Shown here piece after piece: positions 8,282 through 15,364 of a stretch of 64,000 bases of DNA. The notes beneath the pieces were generated by a model. That model was given only the letters and a program-made list of their open reading frames with translations, made no database searches and was not told the DNA's origin. The first letter of the stretch is position 1. Each line of letters starts with the position of its first letter. Both the position numbers and the translations under genes were made by a program. The stretch spans positions 248,001 to 312,000 of the forward strand of contig NZ_LZKL01000064.1 of assembly GCF_001668725.1 (NCBI RefSeq), written 5' to 3'. The stretch is from Mycobacterium sp. E787. Lineage in GTDB: Bacteria; Actinomycetota; Actinomycetes; Mycobacteriales; Mycobacteriaceae.

Positions 8282-9346
8282 ATGGATGTCGGTCTGACTT
8301 CGGAGCAGCTGTCGCTGCGCGACACCGTGCGCGGCATCCTGCGCACCGAGTGTCCCCCCGACGCCGCCCGCCAGGCCCTGACGGACCCCGAACGCTGGCG
8401 TGCCCCGTGGAAGACGGTCGTCGACCTGGGCTGGACGGAACTCGCCTTGCCCGACGGCGGCGACTACGGGCCCGTCGAGACCGCGGTGGTCCTCGAGGAA
8501 TGCGGGGCCGCGCTCGCGCCGATCCCGTTGCTCAGCAGCGTCGGCATGGCCGCGGGCGCCCTGCGGTCCAGCGGCCTGGACGCGGTGCTCGCCGACATCG
8601 CCGGCGGCGTCGTCGCCACTCTCGCCGTCCACGCGAAAGGGTCCCGCCTGCCGGGCGCACCGATGACCTTGCGCGGCGGACGCCTGCGCGGACGGGCCGT
8701 TGCGGTTCCGAACCTGACCCGCGCCGAACTGGTCGTCACGCTGGCGCACGCCGACAACGGTGTGATGGTCGCGGTCGCGCGCTGCGACAGTGCCAGCGGC
8801 GTGACCGTGGTGCCGGTCGAGTCGACCGACCCCCCCCAACCGGTGGCCGACGTCGAGATCGAGGCCGAGCCGGTGGCCGCCGCGGCGGTGGAGCTCGAAG
8901 CGGCGCTGGCCGCGCCGCTGGTGGCCGCGGCCGCCGACCTGGTCGGCGTGGCGAGCGGCGCGCTGCACCGCGCGGTCGAGCACGCCAAGGCGCGCCGCCA
9001 GTTCGGCGCGCCGATCGGCGCCTTCCAGGGGGTCAAACACGCGCTGGCCGACAACCACGTCGCCGTGGAACGCGCGCGCAGTCTCACCTATGCGGCCGCG
9101 GCCCGGCTCGCCGATCCGGACGCCCGGGACGCCTGGACCGCCGCGGCGCTGGCCAAGGCGGCGGCCGGCGATGCGGCGGTGAATTGCGCTCGCACCGCGG
9201 TGCAGGTGCACGGCGCGCTCGGTCAAACCTGGGAGCACGACATCCACCTCTACGTCCGGCACGCCTGGCAGGGCGCCGCGCTGCTGGGCGACAGCCGCGC
9301 GCTCTACCACGAGGTGGGCCGCCGGTTCGCGGGAGGCGCGGGATGA
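8282..9346 (+). CDS. Acyl-CoA dehydrogenase, small/beta-type subunit
   Basis: A 354-residue flavoprotein-family subunit. It carries the RRQFGAPIGAFQGVKHALAD and VQVHGALGQTWEHDIHLYVRHA blocks of the C-terminal helical domain, but a divergent N-terminal half. That is the pattern of the partner subunit in mycobacterial alpha2-beta2 FadE heterotetramers. It is the first gene of a five-gene operon in which every junction is a 4-base ATGA or GTGA overlap. The next gene is the likely alpha partner. Start chosen from the AGGGG Shine-Dalgarno. Confidence 0.87.
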   Translation: MDVGLTSEQLSLRDTVRGILRTECPPDAARQALTDPERWRAPWKTVVDLGWTELALPDGGDYGPVETAVVLEECGAALAPIPLLSSVGMAAGALRSSGLDAVLADIAGGVVATLAVHAKGSRLPGAPMTLRGGRLRGRAVAVPNLTRAELVVTLAHADNGVMVAVARCDSASGVTVVPVESTDPPQPVADVEIEAEPVAAAAVELEAALAAPLVAAAADLVGVASGALHRAVEHAKARRQFGAPIGAFQGVKHALADNHVAVERARSLTYAAAARLADPDARDAWTAAALAKAAAGDAAVNCARTAVQVHGALGQTWEHDIHLYVRHAWQGAALLGDSRALYHEVGRRFAGGAG

Positions 9347-10449
9347 CGGCTGTCGTTGAGGAATTCGGCAGGTGGCTGTCCGACTTTCTGCCGAAGGACT
9401 ACTACGAGCGGTATCGCGAGTACCGCTGGGACCTGACGCTGCGGCGGGACTACCAGCGGGCCGCGTTCGAGGCCGGATGGCTCCAGCCGACCTGGCCCCG
9501 CGAGCACGGCGGTCGGTCGCTGGGTCTGCGCGACGCGATGGAGGTCCGGATCGAGGGCGCGCTGCGCTCCGCGCCCAAGCTGCCCAACATCCAGGGACCC
9601 GGCGTTGCCGCGCCGGGCATCCGTCAGTTCGGCACACCCGCCCAGATCGACCGGCTACTGGTTCCCCTGCTGCGCGGCGACGAATGGTGGGCGCTGGGCA
9701 TGTCCGAGCCGGAGGCGGGATCCGATTTCGCCGGGCTGCGCACCCGGGCCGAGCGCGATGGCCCCAATGGTCAAGTCTTCCGCGTCAACGGCCACAAGAT
9801 CTGGACCACGCAGGCCCACCTGTCGCGGTGGTGCACCCTGTATGCCCGCACCGATCCCGAGGCACCCAAGCACCGCGGCATCTCCTGCCTGATCCTCGAC
9901 CTGCAGGCGCCCGGGGTGCGGGTCGAACCAATCCGCATGGCGTCGATCTCCGACGAGACGTTCTGCGAGGTCTTCCTCGACGACGTCGAGGTGCCGGTCG
10001 AGAACCTGCTCGGGCCGCTGCATGGCGGCTGGAACGTGGCGCTGTCGTCGCTGCACCACGAACGACAGATGATCTGGATCATGAACTGGGTCGAGATCAA
10101 GCGCGGGCTCGACGCGGTGCGCCGGGCGCGGCCGACCGACGACATCTGCGCCGAGCTCGGCTCGCTGCTCGCCGACGCCGAGGCGCTGCGGGCCACCGGA
10201 TACCGCGCGCTCGGCAACGAGCTGGCGGGCCGGCCCAGCCCCGAGGCCGACATCCTCAAGCTGCTTGGATCCGTTACCTTGCAACGGGTTTGGGAGCTGG
10301 CCGCGGTCGCTCAGGGACAGGATGGGGTGAGCGATCCGGATCTGCTGTTCGAACGCCAGGACGCGCTCGCCGCGACCATCTACGGCGGAACGTCGGAAGT
10401 GCAGCGCAACATCATCGCCGAGCGGCTGCTCGGGCTGCCGAAGGGATGA
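9343..10449 (+). CDS. Acyl-CoA dehydrogenase, alpha-type subunit
   Basis: A 368-residue dehydrogenase with the full family layout. It shows an N-terminal helical domain, the MSEPEAGSDFAGLRTRA beta-domain motif, FRVNGHKIWTTQAH, and the IYGGTSEVQRNIIAERLLGL C-terminal signature. It would catalyse FAD-dependent alpha,beta-desaturation of an acyl-CoA. It overlaps the preceding subunit by 4 bases and probably forms a heterotetramer with it. Substrate unknown; similar pairs act on steroid side chains and rings in mycobacteria. Confidence 0.9.
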   Translation: MTAVVEEFGRWLSDFLPKDYYERYREYRWDLTLRRDYQRAAFEAGWLQPTWPREHGGRSLGLRDAMEVRIEGALRSAPKLPNIQGPGVAAPGIRQFGTPAQIDRLLVPLLRGDEWWALGMSEPEAGSDFAGLRTRAERDGPNGQVFRVNGHKIWTTQAHLSRWCTLYARTDPEAPKHRGISCLILDLQAPGVRVEPIRMASISDETFCEVFLDDVEVPVENLLGPLHGGWNVALSSLHHERQMIWIMNWVEIKRGLDAVRRARPTDDICAELGSLLADAEALRATGYRALGNELAGRPSPEADILKLLGSVTLQRVWELAAVAQGQDGVSDPDLLFERQDALAATIYGGTSEVQRNIIAERLLGLPKG

Positions 10450-11603
10450 CGACGATGGATTATGACCTCGGCGAGGACGCCGCACAACTGCGAAACCATC
10501 TGCGCGAGCTGGTTTCTCAGCACATCCCCGCCGACTTTCTCGGCGCCTGCACCGAGAATCCGCAGGACCTGGCCACCACCGAGACGTTCTGCAAGCTGCT
10601 GGCCGCCGAGGGCCTGCTGGCGCTGGCGTGGCCGAAAGAGCATGGCGGCGGCGGTGGTTCGGTGTGGCAGCAGACGGTGTTGCGCGAGGAGATGTGGGCG
10701 CAGCACGAGCCGCGCGGCCCGCAGTACATGGGGATCAACTGGGTCGGCCCCGCGCTGATGCGCTACGGCACGGCGGAGCAGAAGGCCAAGCACCTGGCGG
10801 CCATCGCCTCCGGCGACGTGATCTGGTGCCAGGGCTTTTCCGAGCCGGAGGCCGGGACCGACCTCGCCTCGCTGCGCACCCGCGCGGTCAAAGACGGCGA
10901 CGGCTGGCGCATCACCGGCCAGAAGGTGTGGACGTCGTACGCGCTGATGGCATCGTGGTGCGTGCTGGCCGCCTGCACCGATCTGGAGGCCCCAAAACCA
11001 AAGCGGCTCACCCTCTTTCTGATCCCGATGGACCGGCCCGGCTTCACCGTGCGGCCCATCGGGTCGATGCTGGGACCCCATCACCTCAACGAGATGTTCC
11101 TCGACGACGTGCAGGCCTTCCCCGGCGACGTCCTCGGCGAGGTCGGCGACGGGTGGCGGGTGATGCGCGAGGCGCTGGCGTTCGAGCGGGTCGGCATCGC
11201 GCGCTACGCGCGGTGCGAGTCGCTGCTGGACCGGATGCGCAGGCAGCTCGGCGAGGACTGGGACTCGTTGCCCGAGTCCATTCGCGCCCGCTGGGTGCGC
11301 GCGCTCGCCGACTTACGGGTGGCCAGGCTGCTGGCGTACCGGGCCATCTCGCTGCAGGACGACCCGTCGGCCGGCGCGGCGGCCAGCGCCGCCCGCATCG
11401 CCACCACCACCTGCGACCAACAGGTTGCCGAGCTGCTCTTCGACGTGCTGGGTCCCACGGCACTCGACAGCGGCACGTCGGCGCCGCTACACGGGGCCAT
11501 CGAGGACCATTGGCGCTACGCACAGGCCGCCACCGTGGCATCGGGCACCATCGAGGTGCAGCGAATGCTGGTGGCACGCGACGTTCTGGGAGAGCACAGG
11601 TGA
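10446..11603 (+). CDS. Acyl-CoA dehydrogenase, alpha-type subunit
   Basis: A 385-residue dehydrogenase: FSEPEAGTDLASLRTRAV, WRITGQKVWTSYA and a C-terminal ASGTIEVQRMLVARDVLG. The usual YGGT is replaced by ASGT at the end. It follows the previous dehydrogenase with an ATGA overlap and precedes a short partner subunit, so it forms the second half-pair of this operon. Two different alpha/beta sets in one operon suggest two successive desaturation steps or two substrates. Confidence 0.9.
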   Translation: MTTMDYDLGEDAAQLRNHLRELVSQHIPADFLGACTENPQDLATTETFCKLLAAEGLLALAWPKEHGGGGGSVWQQTVLREEMWAQHEPRGPQYMGINWVGPALMRYGTAEQKAKHLAAIASGDVIWCQGFSEPEAGTDLASLRTRAVKDGDGWRITGQKVWTSYALMASWCVLAACTDLEAPKPKRLTLFLIPMDRPGFTVRPIGSMLGPHHLNEMFLDDVQAFPGDVLGEVGDGWRVMREALAFERVGIARYARCESLLDRMRRQLGEDWDSLPESIRARWVRALADLRVARLLAYRAISLQDDPSAGAAASAARIATTTCDQQVAELLFDVLGPTALDSGTSAPLHGAIEDHWRYAQAATVASGTIEVQRMLVARDVLGEHR

Positions 11604-12535
11604 AAACCGAACTGCCGCAGGATATCAGCGACTTCGCCGCCGTCGCCGCGAAGCGACTCACCCGGTTGGGCGGTCCCCCGGCGGCGCTGCGCGCCGAGGC
11701 CGACGACGGTGTGCGGGATGCGGCGCGCATGGCCCTGAGTGACGTCGGCGCGTTCGACCTCGACGTGCGGTCGTCGAACGATGACCTGTTGGCCGCCGCG
11801 GTACTCTGCCAGGCCGCCGGCGCCAGCGCCCTGCCCTATCCCGTCGTCGAAGAGCTGCTGGCGATCGACGGCGCCCGCCTGGCGCTGGTCAACCCCGAGG
11901 CGCCGCGCATCGACCACGGCGACCTGCCGGGCGAGTGGGTCGCCGCCGACCTGGACGGTCACCGCTACCGCCTGCGGGCGGCGTCGCGCACCACCTCCAA
12001 GCTGGGTCCGTTTCTGGTGCCGGCCACGTTGAGCGCACCCGACGGGACCGTTCCGGTCGGCGACGTTAACCTTCATCTCGTGCTGGGATCATGGCGGATT
12101 CTGGGAGCCCTGCAGCAGTCGCTGCACATCGTCACCGACCACGTACGCGCCCGGGTGCAGTTCGGTAAGCCGCTGGCGGACTTCCAGGCCGTCAGGTTCG
12201 CCGTCGCGGACGCCGCTGTCGGGGTGCGGGGCCTCTACGAACTCGCGAAATACACCGTTTCCCGACCGGAATCGCTACCGGTGCAGGTGCATTCGGCCGA
12301 CGCGCTCCTGCTCCGGTACAAGGCCGCCGACACCGCGCGACAGGTGCTGCGCACCTCGCACCAGCTCCTCGGCGCCCTGGGCTTCTGCGACGAGTCCGAC
12401 GTCAGCGTTCTCGACCGGCACACCCAGCCGCTGATCCGGTTGCCGCTGAGCGCCGAGGCGCTGGCGCTGCGCCTGATTCCCGACGTGCGCGACGGCCACC
12501 TGGAGACGCTGTTCAGCGGGCCGGTACCCGCATGA
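11600..12535 (+). CDS. Short acyl-CoA dehydrogenase-like beta subunit
   Basis: A 311-residue protein with a reduced N-terminal half. The C-terminal dehydrogenase domain is clear (RARVQFGKPLADFQAVRFAVADAA), but the segment where HGG(I/L)G...WEHD normally occurs reads LLGALGFCDESDVSVLDR. It starts at GTG in a GTGA overlap. It is shorter than the usual 370-400 residues of a free-standing enzyme. I infer that it is a non-catalytic partner completing the FAD site of the 10446 protein. Confidence 0.8.
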   Translation: MKTELPQDISDFAAVAAKRLTRLGGPPAALRAEADDGVRDAARMALSDVGAFDLDVRSSNDDLLAAAVLCQAAGASALPYPVVEELLAIDGARLALVNPEAPRIDHGDLPGEWVAADLDGHRYRLRAASRTTSKLGPFLVPATLSAPDGTVPVGDVNLHLVLGSWRILGALQQSLHIVTDHVRARVQFGKPLADFQAVRFAVADAAVGVRGLYELAKYTVSRPESLPVQVHSADALLLRYKAADTARQVLRTSHQLLGALGFCDESDVSVLDRHTQPLIRLPLSAEALALRLIPDVRDGHLETLFSGPVPA

Positions 12536-14031
12536 CGACCGAGCCTGTTGAATCGGGCGTCGCTCTTAACCCGCTCGAAGACGGCATCCCGTTCGGAACC
12601 AAACTCCAGCAGCTCGCCGAAGAACGGCGCGACGCTCCGGCGGTGACCGTCGTCGCGCTCGACGGCACCTCCGAGTCACTGACCTTCGGTGAACTCGACG
12701 CCCGCGCCAACCAGTGGGGGCGTGCGCTGGCGGCCAACGGTGCCGGCCCGGGTTCCCTTGTCGCCCTTGCTATCCCGAACTCAGTGCACCTGATGCTCGC
12801 CGCGCTGGGGTGCTGGAAGATCGGCGCGGTTCCCGTCCCCATGCATTGGGATCTGCCCGAATGGGAACGCGACCGGGTACGCGACGTGATCTCCCCCGCC
12901 GTCGTCGTCGACGAACGAACCCGGTGGGAGCTGCAGTCGCGCGCGGCCGGCGAATCCGCGAGCCCGCTGCCCGCGGCGGTCTCCCCCCACGCCAACGGGA
13001 TCTGCAGCAGCGGGTCCACCGGTGTCCCCAAGGTGATCCTCAGCTTGGCGCCGTCGCTGTGGACGCCGCAGCACGGCGAGCCGTTCCTGTCGAACTGGAC
13101 ACCGGTCGCGCAGCCGCAGACCATCATGGTGCCCGCGCCCATGTACCACACCAACGGCTTCGCCACCTTCTTCTTCCTCCTGGCCGGTGACCACCTGGTC
13201 GTGCTCGAAAAGTTCGACGCGGCACTGGTTTTGGACGTGATCGAGCGCTTCCGGATCACCAACTTCACGGCCACGCCCACGATGCTGGCGCGTATCGCGG
13301 CGCGGCCCGACATCCGGCAGCGCGACCTGTCCAGCGTCGTGTTCATCCTGCAGGGCGCCGCGGTGATGCCGCCGTCGCTCATGCACACCTGGTTCGAGCT
13401 GCTGAGCCCCGAACAGATCGTGTCCGCCTACGGCATGACCGAGAACCTCGGACTCACCGCATTGCGCGGCGACGAGTGGCTCGCCCATCCTGGCAGCGTC
13501 GGACGCGGGTTCCGGGACACCGAGATCCGGATCCTGGACGCCGGCAGGACACCTCTGGGGCCCGGCGAACACGGCGAGGTCTACCTGCGTTCACCGATGG
13601 CCGCGGGATCGCGATACCTGGGCGGGGCGGCGCCGCTGCCGTCGACCGACGACGGCTTCCGTTCCGCCGGCGACATCGGGTACCTCGACGAGGACGGCTA
13701 CCTCTACATCGTCGACCGCCGCGTCGACATGATCGTCACCGGCGGCGCCAATGTCTTTCCGGCGGAGGTGGAGTCGGCGCTGGCGGGCCATCCGGACATC
13801 GCCGACGTGGTGGTCATCGGGCTCGTCGACGCGCGGTGGGGCCGACGCGTGCACGCGGTGGTTCAGCTCGCCGACGGCGCGTCACTGACCGAAGAACAGG
13901 TGATCGAGTACGCCAAGAGCCGGCTCGCGCACTATAAGGCGCCGAAAACCGTCGAGTTCGTCGACGCGATCCCGCGCACCGCGGCCACGAAGGTCAATCG
14001 TTCGGCGATGATCGAGGCGCGGGGCGGCTAG
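12532..14031 (+). CDS. Acyl-CoA synthetase / AMP-dependent ligase
   Basis: A 499-residue ligase of the ANL superfamily, last gene of the dehydrogenase operon. It has the phosphate loop CSSGSTGVPKV, the YGMTEN motif, the hinge GYLDEDGYLYIVDRRVD, and a C-terminal PRTAATKVNRSAM with the catalytic-type Lys. It would make the CoA thioester that the upstream dehydrogenases oxidise. The ATGA overlap with the preceding gene implies coupled translation. Confidence 0.92.
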   Translation: MTTEPVESGVALNPLEDGIPFGTKLQQLAEERRDAPAVTVVALDGTSESLTFGELDARANQWGRALAANGAGPGSLVALAIPNSVHLMLAALGCWKIGAVPVPMHWDLPEWERDRVRDVISPAVVVDERTRWELQSRAAGESASPLPAAVSPHANGICSSGSTGVPKVILSLAPSLWTPQHGEPFLSNWTPVAQPQTIMVPAPMYHTNGFATFFFLLAGDHLVVLEKFDAALVLDVIERFRITNFTATPTMLARIAARPDIRQRDLSSVVFILQGAAVMPPSLMHTWFELLSPEQIVSAYGMTENLGLTALRGDEWLAHPGSVGRGFRDTEIRILDAGRTPLGPGEHGEVYLRSPMAAGSRYLGGAAPLPSTDDGFRSAGDIGYLDEDGYLYIVDRRVDMIVTGGANVFPAEVESALAGHPDIADVVVIGLVDARWGRRVHAVVQLADGASLTEEQVIEYAKSRLAHYKAPKTVEFVDAIPRTAATKVNRSAMIEARGG

Positions 14032-14140
14032 CGGCCCGAAGTCGGCTCATCGCCCTGCACTTCGGCGCGGGGCCGGGCGACAGTCTGCCGCACGCGGGCG
14101 ATCGCGGGAACCCGCTTCGATGTCCAATGCGCAGTTCTAG

Positions 14141-14187
14141 CCAAACCGTGCTCAGACGGTAACGGTCACGACAGGGATGCCGGCGGT
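14141..14187. repeat. Direct repeat copy 1 at the 3' end of the distal barstar gene
   Basis: These 47 bases match 14844-14890 at all but one position. They cover the last 12 codons of the barstar-like gene plus 11 bases after its stop. The pair marks the ends of a duplicated unit of about 703 bases. Confidence 0.85.
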
Positions 14188-14649
14188 ATGCCACCGCTCG
14201 CGAACTGCGCCGAGTTCACTGGTCGGAGCCGAAAGCAATAGGCCGAACACTGCTGGCGGGTCAGCTTCGTCGCGATAGTAATCTCGATAGAAAGCGATTT
14301 TTTTGGCAAACCAGGAAAATGCTTCGGGTTGATCAACGAGAAGCAACTGCGCGTCAGTTATATCAGTTAGGTAACCGGTCGCGGGCGGTTTACCTTCGGC
14401 CGTATTAATCATGTTGTCCAAGTCGCGCATGAAGTCATTAAATGCGTTCATATTGCGTCCGAACCATGGCGGGAAGTGCCACGCTTTGGCGAAGGCGTCG
14501 AAGAGAGCATCGAGCGTTTTCATGTGCGCTGCGTCGACCGTTCGAAGCTCGACGCCGGCCTGAGGCACCAAAGGCGTTGGTATTGCGCGGTGTAGACCAA
14601 CGCACGCCTCGTGAGCTGCGGCCCCTGAGATAAATTCGTCTAGGTTTAT
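14152..14649 (-). CDS. Second barstar-like immunity protein, apparent ATA start
   Basis: A 165-codon frame homologous along its length to the barstar-like gene at 14855. The signature FPPWFGRNMNAFNDFMRDL aligns with the barstar interface helix. The position of barstar Asp35 is Asn here (residue 68), while the Asp39 equivalent (residue 72) is kept. At the place of the paralogue's ATG there is ATA, 5 bases after a strong AGGGGGA. The first conventional starts are TTG 14571 and GTG 14568, which would drop about 26 residues. DNA here is clearly AT-richer than the flanks. It may be a translated variant immunity protein or a decaying copy. Confidence 0.75.
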   Translation of the reverse strand: MNLDEFISGAAAHEACVGLHRAIPTPLVPQAGVELRTVDAAHMKTLDALFDAFAKAWHFPPWFGRNMNAFNDFMRDLDNMINTAEGKPPATGYLTDITDAQLLLVDQPEAFSWFAKKIAFYRDYYRDEADPPAVFGLLLSAPTSELGAVRERWHTAGIPVVTVTV

Positions 14650-14789
14650 GGTCGTCCCCCTGAGGCTAACGAATTCGAGTCATTACATATTCGTTCACAG
14701 CGGATTTAGGGATGCCCGAGTCTCAGTAGATCGAAGAAAACAGGAACAATCTCGAAATGAATCGCGCACCGTAATCTTCCCCATTCCAT

Positions 14790-14805
14790 GAGAATTCATA
14801 TTCTC
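14790..14805. repeat. Inverted repeat between the two barstar genes
   Basis: GAGAAT and ATTCTC arms separated by TCAT, with further partial CAT/ATG symmetry outside. It lies in the 205-base gap (14650-14854) between the immunity genes; no other gene is seen in that gap. It could be an operator or a small hairpin; there is no T-run to make it a terminator. Confidence 0.5.
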
Positions 14806-14843
14806 GTATGCGGGAAGAAACTCGCCGAAGAGGCCATTTGCCA

Positions 14844-14890
14844 CCAAACCGCGCTCAGACGGTAACGGTCACGACAGGGATGCCGGCGGT
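14844..14890. repeat. Direct repeat copy 2 at the 3' end of the proximal barstar gene
   Basis: Partner of the repeat at 14141-14187, with one mismatch (C for T). Identity is far higher here than over the rest of the two genes. This points to gene conversion or a recent recombination at the shared C-terminus. Confidence 0.85.
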
Positions 14891-15361
14891 TTGCCATCGT
14901 TCGCGGACCTCGTTGACGTGGGCGGCGGAAGTGGAAAGCAACAATGCGAAGGCGGCCGGCGGCCTGAGTTCGTCACGGTAGTAATCCCTGTAGAAGGGCA
15001 TGGTGTTGGCGAACCAAGAGAAGAGGTCGGGTTGTTCGGCGAGGATGAAATGCGCATTGGTTATCAGTGTGAGGTAGCCGGGAGCCTGTGGCCTTCCCGT
15101 AGCTGTAGTCACCATGTTGTCCAAGTCGCGCATGACATCATCGAAGGCGTCCATGTTGCGCCCGAACCACGGCGGGAAGTGCCATGCCTCGGCGAAGGCG
15201 TCGTAAAGCGCATCGCGAGTCTTCGTGCGCGAGCCTTCGATTTTTCGAAGCTCGAATCCGTCAGGGGGCACCAACGGTAGCGCTGTCTCCCCAACGATGC
15301 CAACGCAAGCTCCATGCTCAGCCTGAGATATGAATTGTTCTAAGTTCATGGTCTCTGTCAT
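14855..15361 (-). CDS. Barstar-like ribonuclease inhibitor (immunity protein)
   Basis: A 168-residue protein. Residues 50-80 contain FPPWFGRNMDAFDDVMRDL, aligning with barstar YYGENLDALWDCL. The Asn33, Asp35 and Asp39 equivalents are Asn69, Asp71 and Asp75, which are the barnase-contacting residues in barstar. The remainder (SWFANTMPFYRDYYRDE and a C-terminal beta strand PVVTVTV) is longer than the 90-residue Bacillus protein but typical of actinobacterial members. It starts 3 bases after the stop of the PPE-ribonuclease gene, so toxin and antidote are made together. Role inferred: neutralising the ribonuclease in the producer. A second ATG four codons in is possible. Confidence 0.9.
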   Translation of the reverse strand: MTETMNLEQFISQAEHGACVGIVGETALPLVPPDGFELRKIEGSRTKTRDALYDAFAEAWHFPPWFGRNMDAFDDVMRDLDNMVTTATGRPQAPGYLTLITNAHFILAEQPDLFSWFANTMPFYRDYYRDELRPPAAFALLLSTSAAHVNEVRERWQTAGIPVVTVTV

Positions 15362-15364
15362 TTC

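Noticed and set aside
14032..14151. Possible terminator or small gene after the ligase operon
   Set aside because: A weak CCGAAGT...ACTTCGG-like symmetry is visible, but it is too short and imperfect to support a call.
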